Notes: a model not told the origin generated them from the sequence alone. Counted from the stretch's first letter, positions 17,221 through 27,302 are shown. The stretch: 55,825 nt of DNA from Bacteroidetes bacterium CG12_big_fil_rev_8_21_14_0_65_60_17 (GCA_002787815.1 PCUY01000018.1:1-55825), one strand, 5' to 3'. Made by a program: numbers and translations.

Positions 17221-18930
17221 ATGTGGAAAATTCCGTACCAGATGTCATCTATTGTACCCAAATTCTTCAACCTGCTTCGAGAGCCATACACGCGCGACAT
17301 GGCATGGAGGGATATCACGGCTGGCGTCGTTGTCGGTGTAGTAGCTCTACCGCTCGCCATTGCATTTGCCGTAGCGTCAGGTGTGCGACCGGAACAGGGA
17401 TTGTATACAGCCATCATTGCTGGATTTGTGGTTTCTCTTCTCGGCGGTAGCAGGTACCAAATAGGTGGTCCTACAGGGGCGTTCATTGTCCTTACCTACG
17501 CCATCGTCCAGGATTTTGGATACGACGGCCTGGTCGTAGTCACCATCATGGCGGGCATCATACTGGTGGCATTCGGCCTGGCGCGCATGGGAACGCTCAT
17601 ACGGTATGTTCCCTACCCCGTCACGGTAGGCTTTACGACAGGAATCGCTGTTGTTATCGCCTCAGGACAGGTGAAAGACGGACTGGGACTTGCCATGGAT
17701 GTCGTACCCAATCATTTCGTCTCGAAATGGATGGCCTACGCAGGCGAACTGGCGAGTATCAACCCTTGGAGTCTTGCCTTGTCGGTGCTGACTGTCCTGA
17801 TTCTCGTCATCCTGCCCCGGTACGTAAAACGAATCCCGGCCTCCCTGGTCGCACTTGTTCTGGCGGCCGCCGTCGTGGAGCTGTTTGAAATTCCCGTTGC
17901 CACCATCGGCTCTCAACTCGGGGGCGTCCCATCAACGCTGCCCTCATTTCGATTTCCAACCGTAGATTGGACCAGCATGCCAGGCCTCGTGTCAACGGCC
18001 GTATCGGTAGCGCTACTTGTAGCAATTGAAAGTCTTCTCTCGGCCGTGGTAGCTGACGGCATGACCGGGCGTCAACACCGTTCAAATGCGGAACTCATTG
18101 GTCAGGGCGCAGCCAACATCCTGGCCCCACTGTTCGGCGGCATTCCTGCGACCGGTGCCATAGCCCGTACGGCCACGAGTATAAAAAATGGCGCTGTCAG
18201 CCCTGTTGCTGGCATGGTGCACGCTGCAACGCTACTCGTCATCCTGATCCTGGCTGGAAAATGGGCAGCCTTGATTCCCATGCCGGTTCTGGCCGGTATT
18301 CTGGTGGTCGTTGCCTGGAATATGGCTGAAGTGCATCTTTTCGCCCGCATACTGCGCAGTACAGCCAGCGACGCCATGGTGCTCCTCGTTACATTCCTGC
18401 TTACGGTATTCGTAGACCTCGCCGTTGCCATCCAGGTCGGTGTTGTATTGGCCGCGTTCCTCTTCATGAAACGGATGTCGGACGTCGCCCAGATCAAGGA
18501 GATGAACTCGGAAGAAGAGGATCTACCACCCGCTGAGGCTGAGCGTCTCGCCCATCTTCCAAAAGGTGTGGAAGTGTACGAGGTCAAGGGACCATTTTTC
18601 TTCGGTGCCGCGCACAAATTTTCTACCGCGCTGGCAAGCATGCGGCGCCGCCCGGACGTTCTGGTCATCCGGATGCGACATGTCCTCGCACTCGACGCTA
18701 CCGGACTCCGCGTCCTGGAAGAATTCCTGTCCACGTCGGACAAACATGGTCCCGCCATCATTCTCTCCGGGCTTCATGCACAACCTCTGGTACTGCTCGA
18801 ACGCGCTGGATTCATGGACCGGATTGGACGCGACAACGTCGTTGGTGCCTTCGATGATGCCCTGGACCGAGCTCAATTATTGTGCGAGTCCATGCGGAGT
18901 ACGGAATCACTTCGCATCCAGGACGTTTAA
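17221..18930 (+). CDS. SulP family anion transporter with STAS domain
   Basis: A 569-residue SLC26/SulP protein. The membrane core has the signature DITAGVVVGVVALPLAIAFAVASG, then GPTGAFIVL, TGIAVVIASGQ, ESLLSAVVADGMTG and FGGIPATGAIARTATSIKNGA. A C-terminal STAS domain follows from about residue 440 (VEVYEVKGPFFFGAAHKF, VIRMRHVLALDATGL). Relatives import sulfate or bicarbonate; the anion is not decided by sequence alone. The start may be 17221 or 17242. The prfC gene begins eight bases after the stop. Confidence 0.9.
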   Translation: MWKIPYQMSSIVPKFFNLLREPYTRDMAWRDITAGVVVGVVALPLAIAFAVASGVRPEQGLYTAIIAGFVVSLLGGSRYQIGGPTGAFIVLTYAIVQDFGYDGLVVVTIMAGIILVAFGLARMGTLIRYVPYPVTVGFTTGIAVVIASGQVKDGLGLAMDVVPNHFVSKWMAYAGELASINPWSLALSVLTVLILVILPRYVKRIPASLVALVLAAAVVELFEIPVATIGSQLGGVPSTLPSFRFPTVDWTSMPGLVSTAVSVALLVAIESLLSAVVADGMTGRQHRSNAELIGQGAANILAPLFGGIPATGAIARTATSIKNGAVSPVAGMVHAATLLVILILAGKWAALIPMPVLAGILVVVAWNMAEVHLFARILRSTASDAMVLLVTFLLTVFVDLAVAIQVGVVLAAFLFMKRMSDVAQIKEMNSEEEDLPPAEAERLAHLPKGVEVYEVKGPFFFGAAHKFSTALASMRRRPDVLVIRMRHVLALDATGLRVLEEFLSTSDKHGPAIILSGLHAQPLVLLERAGFMDRIGRDNVVGAFDDALDRAQLLCESMRSTESLRIQDV

Positions 18931-18938
18931 TCTCCTCC

Positions 18939-20513
18939 ATGAGTAAGGAACAGATCAGACAAAGTGATCGCCGCCGCACGTTCGGCATTATTTCGCACCC
19001 CGACGCCGGAAAAACCACGCTGACCGAGCAGCTGCTCCTGCTCGGTGGTCTCATCCGCGAGGCGGGTGATGTGCGCGCGCGCAAGACCAGGCGGTACGCC
19101 ACCAGCGACTGGATGGCCATCGAAAAAGAGCGCGGTATCTCGGTCACATCGTCCGTCATGCAGTTCGAGCACAACGGCCGCGTTGTGAACCTGCTCGACA
19201 CGCCGGGTCACCACGATTTCTCCGAAGATACCTACCGCGTGCTGACGGCCGTTGACAGCGCCCTGATGGTCATTGACAGCGTCAAGGGCGTCGAAACACA
19301 GACGCACAAGCTCATGGAAGTCTGCCGCATGCGCACGACGCCCATCCTCACGTTCATCAACAAAATGGACCGAGAAGGCCGCGAACCCCTCGAGTTGATC
19401 GATGACATTGAAACGTCGCTCCGTATCGATGCCGTGCCCCTTTCCTGGCCCATCGGTGCCGGCGCCCGCTTCAGGGGTACGTACGACCTGCAGCACAACG
19501 TGCTCTATCTGGTAGACCGCGACGAGCCCATTCCCATGCCGGACCTGGCGAGCACCGAACTCGACGCCTTCCTCGGCGCGGCTGCCGACGATCTCCGCTA
19601 CGACGCGGAACTGCTCGCGGAGGCGGGTACGGATTTTTCGGTAGATGCGTACCTCGCGGGTGAACAGACGCCGGTGCTCTTCGGCAGCGCGCTCGATGGG
19701 TTCGGCGTGAGGCAGCTCCTCGATACGTTTGTCGAGATTGCCCCATCGCCGGCGGCCCGCGCAACCACAACGCGGCCCGTCTCACCGCATGAAACCGAAT
19801 TCTCGGGCGTGGTTTTCAAGATCCAGGCCAACATGGATCCGCGACATCGCGACCGGATGGCCTTCTTCCGCATGTGTTCCGGCAAGTACGAGCCCGGTAT
19901 GTGGGTGCGCCACGGACGTACGGACCAGACATTCCGTCTGGCCAACGCCATGGCCTTCATGGCCCAGGGACGGGAGGGAACCGAAGAAGCCTGGCCGGGC
20001 GATATCATCGGTATTCCCAACCACGGGACGCTCCGCATTGGCGACACGCTGACGGCGCAGGAGCCCCTCCAGTTCACGGGCATTCCGAGCTTTGCGCCCG
20101 AACACTTCCAGAAAGCCCGTATCAAAAACGCACTCCGGGCCAAACACATGGAGAAGGGCCTCCAGCACCTGGTGGAAGAAGGCGCCATACAGATGTTCCG
20201 TCCGCTCGTGAACACAGATTACATTCTGGGCGCGGTTGGACCCCTCCAGTTCGAAGTGGTCCGGGAGCGGCTCAAAAGCGAATATAACGTGGAGGCCATC
20301 ATGAGTCCCATGACGTACGCTGGAGCGCGCTGGGTCGAGTCCGGTGACGAGGAGGCGCTGCGGGATTTCATGAAGAAACAGGCCAGTCACCTGGCCCGTG
20401 ATGTGGACGACTCGCTGGTCTATATGGCGCCCTCCATGTGGTGGCTGAACGACACCGTGGAGAAGTGGAAATCGCTCACCTTCCGCAGCACGAAGGAGCA
20501 CGTTTTCGACTGA
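18939..20513 (+). CDS. prfC: Peptide chain release factor 3
   Basis: A 524-residue GTPase matching the usual length of RF3 (about 530). G motifs: ISHPDAGKTTL (G1), GISVTSSVM (G2), LLDTPGHHDFSEDTYR (G3), FINKMDREGR (G4). Domains II and III follow with AFFRMCSGKYEPGMWVRHGR and VNTDYILGAVGPLQFEVV. RF3 releases RF1/RF2 from the ribosome after peptide release. The ATG at 18939 gives the canonical N-terminus (MSKEQIRQSDRRRTFGIISHP); an upstream in-frame start at 18882 would overlap the SulP gene. Confidence 0.95.
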   Translation: MSKEQIRQSDRRRTFGIISHPDAGKTTLTEQLLLLGGLIREAGDVRARKTRRYATSDWMAIEKERGISVTSSVMQFEHNGRVVNLLDTPGHHDFSEDTYRVLTAVDSALMVIDSVKGVETQTHKLMEVCRMRTTPILTFINKMDREGREPLELIDDIETSLRIDAVPLSWPIGAGARFRGTYDLQHNVLYLVDRDEPIPMPDLASTELDAFLGAAADDLRYDAELLAEAGTDFSVDAYLAGEQTPVLFGSALDGFGVRQLLDTFVEIAPSPAARATTTRPVSPHETEFSGVVFKIQANMDPRHRDRMAFFRMCSGKYEPGMWVRHGRTDQTFRLANAMAFMAQGREGTEEAWPGDIIGIPNHGTLRIGDTLTAQEPLQFTGIPSFAPEHFQKARIKNALRAKHMEKGLQHLVEEGAIQMFRPLVNTDYILGAVGPLQFEVVRERLKSEYNVEAIMSPMTYAGARWVESGDEEALRDFMKKQASHLARDVDDSLVYMAPSMWWLNDTVEKWKSLTFRSTKEHVFD

Positions 20514-20648
20514 CGTATGTACCCTTTCAGCGCCCGGTCGGCGTGCGGGATTTCCCTACGCCAAACAGAGGGCAACAAGCCCCGGCTCCCGTCGTTTGCC
20601 GCCCTATTCAGACTGGGTACTCCATAATAGACCAGAGGGTCAGCGCAC

Positions 20649-22085
20649 ATGACTAACCTTCCTTCCATCATCCAGGGCGGTATGGGCGTCGGTGTCTCCA
20701 ACTGGCAACTCGCGGCAGCGGTGGCCCGCCGGGGGCAGTTGGGCGTGGTGTCCGGGACGGCGATCAGTCACGTGGTGGCACACAGGCTCTTCGAAGGGGA
20801 CCCGGCGGGCCACATACGGTCCGCCCTCGCGGAATTTCCGTTTCCGTTGGCCGCAGACCGCATGCTGACCCGCTGGTTCCGCGAAGGCGGACCGAGGAAG
20901 GGTGAACAGCTTCCTTCGCATCCCGTCTACTCCATTACGCCTCCCCGCTTCCTGGACCAGATCACGGCGCTCTCGAACTTCGTCGAGGTGCATCTGGCGC
21001 GACGCGGACACACGGGTCAGGTGGGACTCAACCTGCTGGAGAAGATCCAGCTTCCGACACTCGCATCGCTCTACGGAGCCATGCTGGCAGGCGTCGACTG
21101 GGTGCTCATGGGCGCCGGTATTCCCACGCAGGTTGCCGCCATCCTGGACAAGCTCTCGCGCCATGAGGCCGTCTCCTACCGGCTCGACGTGAAGAGCGAA
21201 GCAACTGGTCCGAGAAATGAAGCCACGTCCATTTCGTTTGACCCTGAGCGCATTTTTCCGGGCATCGCCGGACGCATGGGCCCACTGGGGCGGCCGCGGT
21301 TCGTGCCCATCGTGAGTTCTGTCGTGTTGGCGTCGGCGCTCATCAAAAGAAGCGAAGGTGAGGTGGACGGATTCGTGGTCGAACTCCCTACCGCCGGTGG
21401 CCACAATGCCCCGCCCCGGGGCAAAATGATGCTCAGCGAGCACGGCGAGCCCGTCTACGGGCCGAAAGACGAGGTGTCCCTCGAAGGCCTGCGGGCCCTC
21501 GGCAAGCCGTTCTGGCTCGCCGGTGGATACGGCCGCCGTGGTGCACTCGCGGCAGCACAGCATGCCGGCGCCGCTGGCGTCCAGGTGGGAACGGCCTTCG
21601 CCCTCTGCCATGAGTCGGGCATCCGGACCGATCTCAAAACGGAACTGCTTGCGCGCGTGGCCAGGGGTGAGGCGGACATGAAAACGAGCCCCGTCGCATC
21701 TCCCACCGGATTCCCCTTCAAAGTGGCACAGCTCAAAGGAACCATGTCCGAGGAGCCGGTCTATGAGGCGCGCCCCCGACGCTGCGACGTAGGCATGCTC
21801 CGCACGCTCGTCAAGGACGACGATGGGACAATCGTGTACCGGTGTGCCGCCGAACCCGTCGAGGATTACGTAGCCAAGGGTGGCCGCGAGGAAGATACCG
21901 CGGGTCGGCGATGCCTGTGCAACAACCTGCTCTCAACGGCCGGCGTCGTCAAGGTGCAGAAAAACGGATATGAGGAAGCGCCGATTGTGACCATCGGGGA
22001 CGACTTCCCCCTCATCAGGCAGTTCCAGACCGAAGAGCAGCTCTCCTTCTCGGCGGGTGATGTGCTGCGCGTGCTGCTGGCGTAA
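20649..22085 (+). CDS. Nitronate monooxygenase family flavoprotein
   Basis: A 478-residue protein of the FMN-dependent 2-nitropropane dioxygenase/nitronate monooxygenase superfamily, longer than simple members (about 320-360). Visible blocks are IIQGGMGVGVSNWQLAAAVARRGQLGVVSG at the N-terminus, VDWVLMGAGIPTQV, VELPTAGGHNAPPRGK and WLAGGYGRRGALAAAQHAGAAGVQVGTAFALC, the FMN-phosphate-binding part. The extra C-terminal region has several Cys (RRCDVGM, YRCAA, RRCLCNNLL), which may hold a metal or disulfides. The true substrate is unknown. It is followed by a membrane-protein gene 70 bp later. Confidence 0.85.
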   Translation: MTNLPSIIQGGMGVGVSNWQLAAAVARRGQLGVVSGTAISHVVAHRLFEGDPAGHIRSALAEFPFPLAADRMLTRWFREGGPRKGEQLPSHPVYSITPPRFLDQITALSNFVEVHLARRGHTGQVGLNLLEKIQLPTLASLYGAMLAGVDWVLMGAGIPTQVAAILDKLSRHEAVSYRLDVKSEATGPRNEATSISFDPERIFPGIAGRMGPLGRPRFVPIVSSVVLASALIKRSEGEVDGFVVELPTAGGHNAPPRGKMMLSEHGEPVYGPKDEVSLEGLRALGKPFWLAGGYGRRGALAAAQHAGAAGVQVGTAFALCHESGIRTDLKTELLARVARGEADMKTSPVASPTGFPFKVAQLKGTMSEEPVYEARPRRCDVGMLRTLVKDDDGTIVYRCAAEPVEDYVAKGGREEDTAGRRCLCNNLLSTAGVVKVQKNGYEEAPIVTIGDDFPLIRQFQTEEQLSFSAGDVLRVLLA

Positions 22086-22155
22086 CGCACCCGCAACGGA
22101 CATACATTCTGCGATTCGGTGGAACCACGGCACGCGCCGCGAATAGGCGGCTTTC

Positions 22156-22743
22156 ATGTCGCAGACCGCCCTACATAGTGACCCCCGTGGCAGATCCCGC
22201 GCGGTCGCGAACATATCCGTAACCGGGAAAATCGTCGCCGCGTGGGGAATGATCGGATTCGCCGCGCTGCTCGGGCGTGGCATCTGGCGCTTGTGGCCCA
22301 TGGCCCTGGGGGCCGGCTTTGAGCAGTTCGGCGTGTGGCACTGGGCAGCGGTCGTCGCCAGTCTTGTCGCCTTCGGATACGGTGAAGGCTACCGCGCCAT
22401 CCATCTCAAGGTTATTCCGAGGCTTCGCCATCGCGCCGTGGATCTGGCGCGGACGACGCCTGGAGACAAGGCTTGGGATCCCGGGCGTGGTACGTTTCGA
22501 CGCGCGCTGCACATCATGTACAACCTCCTTGCGCCCCTCTACTGCATGGGGCTCGTCGGGGCCGATCGGCCCCTCCTCGCCCGAAATTGGGGCATGGTCG
22601 CGGCCATCGTGCTCATGATCCTCGGCATGAGGTTCGTACCCGCACCGTGGCGCGAGATCGTCCTCATAGGCGTATGCGCGGCGCTGGCCTGGGCGCTCAT
22701 CATGACGCTCGTGGAGACCGCACGAATGCTCCGTAAAATGTAA
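22156..22743 (+). CDS. Membrane protein of unknown function
   Basis: A 195-residue protein with about five hydrophobic segments (near residues 24-42, 60-77, 117-136, 143-158, 165-182), separated by short basic loops. It is not recognised as a known family. The segment between the second and third helices (GEGYRAIHLKVIPRLRHRAVDL) is strongly basic and probably cytoplasmic. The stop falls inside the left arm of an inverted repeat at 22736-22760. Confidence 0.7.
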   Translation: MSQTALHSDPRGRSRAVANISVTGKIVAAWGMIGFAALLGRGIWRLWPMALGAGFEQFGVWHWAAVVASLVAFGYGEGYRAIHLKVIPRLRHRAVDLARTTPGDKAWDPGRGTFRRALHIMYNLLAPLYCMGLVGADRPLLARNWGMVAAIVLMILGMRFVPAPWREIVLIGVCAALAWALIMTLVETARMLRKM

Positions 22744-22760
22744 CTTTTATTGTTACATTT
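22736..22760. promoter_or_regulatory. Inverted repeat ahead of the sensor kinase
   Basis: AAATGTAAC at 22736-22744 and GTTACATTT at 22752-22760 are perfect 9-bp inverted arms around seven AT-only bases. The centre lies 68 bp before the kinase ATG at 22816, and a TATACT (22782-22787) lies between. It could be an operator; as a terminator it would be weak and AT-rich. Confidence 0.45.
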
Positions 22761-22815
22761 CAAACCGACTATCGGGTGTCGTATACTCGACCTTCCACCA
22801 CCCGAATTGCCGTTT

Positions 22816-25800
22816 ATGTACGCGCCCACACACGCCTGCGCGACGCACCGCCGCGCAATGCGAATGGTCCTCTCCGGACTCTTTGCCGCCGCGCTGCTCA
22901 CTCTCTCCACGCGCGCTACGCTGGCGCAGGTCGACACGCCACCGGATCTGCCATCGATCAACGTGGCAGAAGCGCCGTCCATCCGCATGGACAACATGGA
23001 CCTGACCGATGGCATCGGACAGGGAACCATCTACCAGATTACACAGGACAGGAAAGGCTTCCTCTGGTTCGGCACCCAGAGCGGACTGCACCGCTACGAC
23101 GGTCACGAGTTCAAAATTTTCGAACCCGTAGCCTTCGACACGACTTCCATCCAGAGTGGCTGGGTGTGGGGCGTCGATGAATCGAGCGACGGCAGCATCT
23201 GGGCGTCCACCAATGCTGGCCTGTCCCGGCTCGACCCGGAGAGGGGAAACTTCGAGAACTTCACGCACGATCCCTCCGATTCAACGAGTCTCGCATCCGG
23301 TTTCACCTTTGCCAGTCTGGAAGCCAGCGATGGAACGATCTGGGTGGCATCGGATGGCGGCCTGAGTCGGATGGATGCAGCGCGCACCGGTACATTCAAG
23401 CGATTTGATCGAGCAGAAGGAGATTCCACGGCGCTCCCCGGACCCGCGTTTTTCCTGCGCGAGGGCCCCGATGGGTTCATCTGGGTCAGTACAGCCGACG
23501 GACTGGCCCGCGTTGATCCCTCGAGCAACCACGTGCGCACGTATTATTCGACGGGCCGCCTGCAGGGTCCATCGGCACCGCAGGCCGTACTGGGAAGTGC
23601 GGCCGACGCCCGGGATCCATACGTGCTCTGGTACGGAACGGGACGTGGTATCATGCGCTTCGATATCCGTACAGCCGAACGCAGGATATGGGTCCCATAT
23701 CCGGACGAGCCTTCGTTCAGCGAACTGAATGTCGTTCTTACCGTTACGCGCGACCCGCTGGCTGACGACATACTGTGGCTGGGTACATCAGGCGGCGGCC
23801 TCCTCCGATTCGATGCCACAACAGGCGAATTCGACGTGTACAACCACGATCCGGAGGACCCGCATTCCGTCGCATCTCCCATGGCCAATACCGTATTCGC
23901 CGACCGGGCCGGTACCGTGTGGGTGGGCTACGGCAACAAAGGGCTCGGCAAGTTCAATCCGACGTCCGTCAGCATTACGCATATCCGGCACGATCCCGGG
24001 AATACGGGGGGCCCTCTGGCCGAAGGCTCCATCTGGGGCATGCTGGAAGCCGATGGGTACCTGTGGACCGGGAATTACACAAATGCAGGAAAGAGCGTCC
24101 TGACCAGATACTCCCTGTCTACCGGTGTCACCCGTCGCATGGAGGCGGACCTGGATGCGCCACTCACATTCTGGCCAGGGATTGTGCAGTCACTCATGGT
24201 TTCCGAATCGGGACAGCTATGGGTCGGTACCGCGGGCGTCAGCACGTGTAATCCAGCCTCGTTCATATGTCGCCGCCTGCCCCGGTCCCGGGAAGACTCG
24301 ACCCGGATCCATCCAAGCAGCGTACACGCCCTCTTTGAAGCCCCGGACGAACCAGGCGTGATCTGGATCGGCAACTTCGGGGGCCTTCATCGCTACGACA
24401 CCCGCACTGGCGCCGTCAGGCGATATGAGGCCCCGACGCTCGACCCGGCACTCCAGTTGATTCCTGCACACATTGTTCTGGGTAGCGATGGCGCGCTCTG
24501 GATATCCACGCTGGGCTCGGGCCTGTCGCGGTTCGACCGGAATACGGAATTGTTCGAGCACTATCCCTACGACGTTCGCGACACAACCACCGTCGCCAAC
24601 AACCACATTGAGGTTGTACTTGAACGCGCTTCAGAACCCGGGATTCTCTGGCTCGGCTCGATGGGTGGACTGGACCGCTTCAACATGAAGACGCGCCGCG
24701 TGGAACGTCATTTCAATGAGCAGGCAGGACTGGCCAACAACCACATCTACGGAATGCTTGAGGATAACGATGGCAGACTCTGGATCAGTTCGAATCGGGG
24801 TATATCCATGTTCGATCCGGACGCCGGCACCTTCCGGAACTACGGGACCGAGGACGGGCTGCGTGAGCTCGAGTTCATGCAGAATGCCTACACGAAGGGC
24901 AGTGGCGGCATGCTCTACTTTGGTGACGTGAGCGGCATTACGGCATTCGTCCCGGACAGACTCACTACCAACGGCATCGTCCCACCGGTCGCGTTCACCG
25001 CGCTACGCGTGGATGGCCAGCCGACAGAACTGGTCTCCGCGCTCGACATTCCGTTCAGGAGTAACAGTTTTTCGGCTGACTTTGTGGCGCTCCACTTCAC
25101 CAATCCAACGCGCAATACGTTCGCCTATCGCCTGGAAGGGTATGACGACCGCTGGATCGAAGCAGGCACACAGCGTACCGCCTCCTACACCAATCTGCCA
25201 CCGGGGGACTATACGCTGCGCGTCAAAGCCGCCAACTCGGATGGCGTGTGGAATGAGGAAGGCATTACCATGGATGTCACCATCCGCCCCCCATGGTACA
25301 GAACCCTGTGGGGTTATCTCTTTTTCGCTACGCTGATGGTGGGTACCATCGCGGGTGGAGCACGCTTTCAGCAAGCCCGTGTCGTACAACGCGAACGCAC
25401 CCGATCCGAAATCAAGGAGATCGGGCTGCGCGCCGAGGCGGCGGAGTCGGAGGCGAAAGCCCTGCAGGCGGAAAACGCTCGGCGCAAGAATATCGAGCGG
25501 CTCTCCGAAATCGGAAAAGAAATTACCTCGTCACTTGATTTCGAAACCATATTCGGTCAGTTGTATGCCCACGTAAACGACCTCACGGAAGCCCCTGTGT
25601 TCGGCGTCGGTATTTACCGGGAAGAAGATCATGTGCTGGATTACAGGATGGCGATCGAGGACGGCAAGCGCTATGCCCCCTACACGCGGGACATGCGCGA
25701 CACCAACCAGTTTCCCGTGTGGTGCATTACGCACAGGAAGCCCGTGTTCATCAACGACGTCGAGGCCGAATACACCACGTATATCGATTCTCTGGAGATG

Positions 25801-26820
25801 ACAAGCGGCACGCTCGAGGATGGATCCGAGAGCCGACAGCCACGCTCGCTGATTTACCTGCCCCTGACTACACAGGACCGCGTCCTTGGCGTCATCACCG
25901 TCCAGAGTTTTGAGAAGAATGCCTACACGGAAGACGACCTGAACCTGCTTAAGACCATGGCCGCCTATGCGTCTGTAGCACTCGACAACGCAAATGCCTA
26001 CCGGCAGCTGAACACGACCTTGGAAGAGCTCAGACAGACCCAACAGCAGCTGGTCCAGCAGGAAAAAATGGCGTCTCTCGGACAACTAACGGCAGGAATA
26101 GCGCACGAAATCAAGAATCCGCTCAACTTTGTGACCAATTTCGCCGACGTGAATGCGGAACTGGCTTCGGAACTGCGCGAACTCATTGATACCCATCGCG
26201 GTGAGCGTCTGGCCACCATCCGCGCCGAAATCGAGGATCTGGTGTCCGGGTTGCAACTCAATGCCAGACAGATTTCCAAGCACGGAAAACGTGCCGATTC
26301 CATTGTGCGGGGCATGATGGAGCATGCCCGCCAGGGCGATTCGGAGCGCTTTGACGTCTCCATCAACGGCTTTGTCGAGGAGTATGTGAACCTGGCCTGG
26401 CACGGCTACCGTGCCCGCTTCCAGGACCTGCAGGCTTCCGTCAACACGGACTACGGAAAAGGCGTCGAAAATGCGCGTATTTCGCCCCAGGACATGGGGC
26501 GCGTATTGATCAATCTCATGGGAAACGCGCTTGACGTCGTACGACCGCTTGAAGATGGCGTCCTTACCGTCTCAACACGACGTGTCGGCGAGCAGGTGGA
26601 AATCCGGGTCTCAGACAACGGGCCAGGCGTTCCAGAACATATCCGGAGCCGCATATTCGAGCCCTTCTTCACCACCAAACCGACAGGCGAAGGAACGGGC
26701 CTCGGGTTGAGCATGTCCCACGAGATCGTTACCCAAGGCCATGGCGGTACGTTGACGCTCGAAGATACGCCAGGAGGCGGCGCTACGTTCGTCGTCACAC
26801 TTCCAGCCACTCACTCCTGA
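22816..26820 (+). CDS. Beta-propeller sensor histidine kinase (Reg_prop/Y_Y_Y/GAF)
   Basis: A 1334-residue membrane kinase. A signal peptide near residues 15-40 is followed by about twelve propeller strands' worth of repeats such as GFLWFGTQSGLHRYD and GTIWVASDGGLSRMD to about residue 700, a Y_Y_Y domain (YDDRWIEAG..ASYTNLPPGDYTLRVKA), one transmembrane helix at about 830-851, a coiled coil, a GAF domain (about 905-1057), a HisKA domain with His1097 in GIAHEIKNPLNF, and HATPase with NLMGNALDVV, DNGPGV and GTGLGLS. It lacks a receiver and HTH, unlike gut hybrid systems. Start: ATG 22816 is taken over an earlier TTG. Its end overlaps the convergent gene at 26811 by 10 bp. Confidence 0.9.
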   Translation: MYAPTHACATHRRAMRMVLSGLFAAALLTLSTRATLAQVDTPPDLPSINVAEAPSIRMDNMDLTDGIGQGTIYQITQDRKGFLWFGTQSGLHRYDGHEFKIFEPVAFDTTSIQSGWVWGVDESSDGSIWASTNAGLSRLDPERGNFENFTHDPSDSTSLASGFTFASLEASDGTIWVASDGGLSRMDAARTGTFKRFDRAEGDSTALPGPAFFLREGPDGFIWVSTADGLARVDPSSNHVRTYYSTGRLQGPSAPQAVLGSAADARDPYVLWYGTGRGIMRFDIRTAERRIWVPYPDEPSFSELNVVLTVTRDPLADDILWLGTSGGGLLRFDATTGEFDVYNHDPEDPHSVASPMANTVFADRAGTVWVGYGNKGLGKFNPTSVSITHIRHDPGNTGGPLAEGSIWGMLEADGYLWTGNYTNAGKSVLTRYSLSTGVTRRMEADLDAPLTFWPGIVQSLMVSESGQLWVGTAGVSTCNPASFICRRLPRSREDSTRIHPSSVHALFEAPDEPGVIWIGNFGGLHRYDTRTGAVRRYEAPTLDPALQLIPAHIVLGSDGALWISTLGSGLSRFDRNTELFEHYPYDVRDTTTVANNHIEVVLERASEPGILWLGSMGGLDRFNMKTRRVERHFNEQAGLANNHIYGMLEDNDGRLWISSNRGISMFDPDAGTFRNYGTEDGLRELEFMQNAYTKGSGGMLYFGDVSGITAFVPDRLTTNGIVPPVAFTALRVDGQPTELVSALDIPFRSNSFSADFVALHFTNPTRNTFAYRLEGYDDRWIEAGTQRTASYTNLPPGDYTLRVKAANSDGVWNEEGITMDVTIRPPWYRTLWGYLFFATLMVGTIAGGARFQQARVVQRERTRSEIKEIGLRAEAAESEAKALQAENARRKNIERLSEIGKEITSSLDFETIFGQLYAHVNDLTEAPVFGVGIYREEDHVLDYRMAIEDGKRYAPYTRDMRDTNQFPVWCITHRKPVFINDVEAEYTTYIDSLEMTSGTLEDGSESRQPRSLIYLPLTTQDRVLGVITVQSFEKNAYTEDDLNLLKTMAAYASVALDNANAYRQLNTTLEELRQTQQQLVQQEKMASLGQLTAGIAHEIKNPLNFVTNFADVNAELASELRELIDTHRGERLATIRAEIEDLVSGLQLNARQISKHGKRADSIVRGMMEHARQGDSERFDVSINGFVEEYVNLAWHGYRARFQDLQASVNTDYGKGVENARISPQDMGRVLINLMGNALDVVRPLEDGVLTVSTRRVGEQVEIRVSDNGPGVPEHIRSRIFEPFFTTKPTGEGTGLGLSMSHEIVTQGHGGTLTLEDTPGGGATFVVTLPATHS

Positions 26821-27269
26821 CGACGGCTGAACCCTTCCCGGATGGCCTCGGCGGACTGTATGCGTGGGTAGACGGCGCTTACCAGCACTCCGGTTCCGGC
26901 TGTCATGAGTACCATGCCCAGCGGCCGGACCATGCCGACCAGGAAGCCGGCACCCACTCCTCCCGCGATGAGGGGAGCTACCGCAACCACCATAACACCC
27001 ACATTGAGCACGGACGCCGCCGCAAGCAGCACAGTGCGACCCGGTCCGGGACGGCGGCGACTTTTCGGCAGGATCCAAAGCGCCACCCCGAGAGCCAGTT
27101 GGATCATGAATCCGCCCAGCATGATCCAGGCGTGCGAGCCGCGCAGCATCCAGATGCCACTCCCCACCCAACCCCCGGTGCGTTCCACGAGTATGGCAAC
27201 TCCGAGCAGAACGCCGGCCATGAACCACAGGAGGGAGCATCGCACCAGAAAAACACTGTGCTGTGGCAT
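26811..27269 (-). CDS. Small four-helix membrane protein of the nirK group
   Basis: A 152-residue protein with four predicted membrane helices. The second holds SHAWIMLGGFMIQLALGVALWILP, which resembles the H-x(n)-G-W/F-x-x-Q-L-x-x-G-V-A-x-W-x-x-P pattern of the neighbouring 27303-27674 protein and, loosely, of heme-copper oxidase subunit I helices. The two are probably paralogues. A heme-binding or assembly role in nitrite/NO respiration is inference from position and the shared His. It is third in the reverse-strand group nirK-27303-26811, after 33 bp. Confidence 0.65.
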   Translation of the reverse strand: MPQHSVFLVRCSLLWFMAGVLLGVAILVERTGGWVGSGIWMLRGSHAWIMLGGFMIQLALGVALWILPKSRRRPGPGRTVLLAAASVLNVGVMVVAVAPLIAGGVGAGFLVGMVRPLGMVLMTAGTGVLVSAVYPRIQSAEAIREGFSRRQE

Positions 27270-27302
27270 GATGAAGCGTGACGCCCGCGCAGGCAGGCTG
27301 GT

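Noticed and set aside
17221-18930. SulP gene as a recent transfer
   Set aside because: Codon use looks slightly different by eye, but I could not compute it, and the gene sits in an ordinary context next to prfC.
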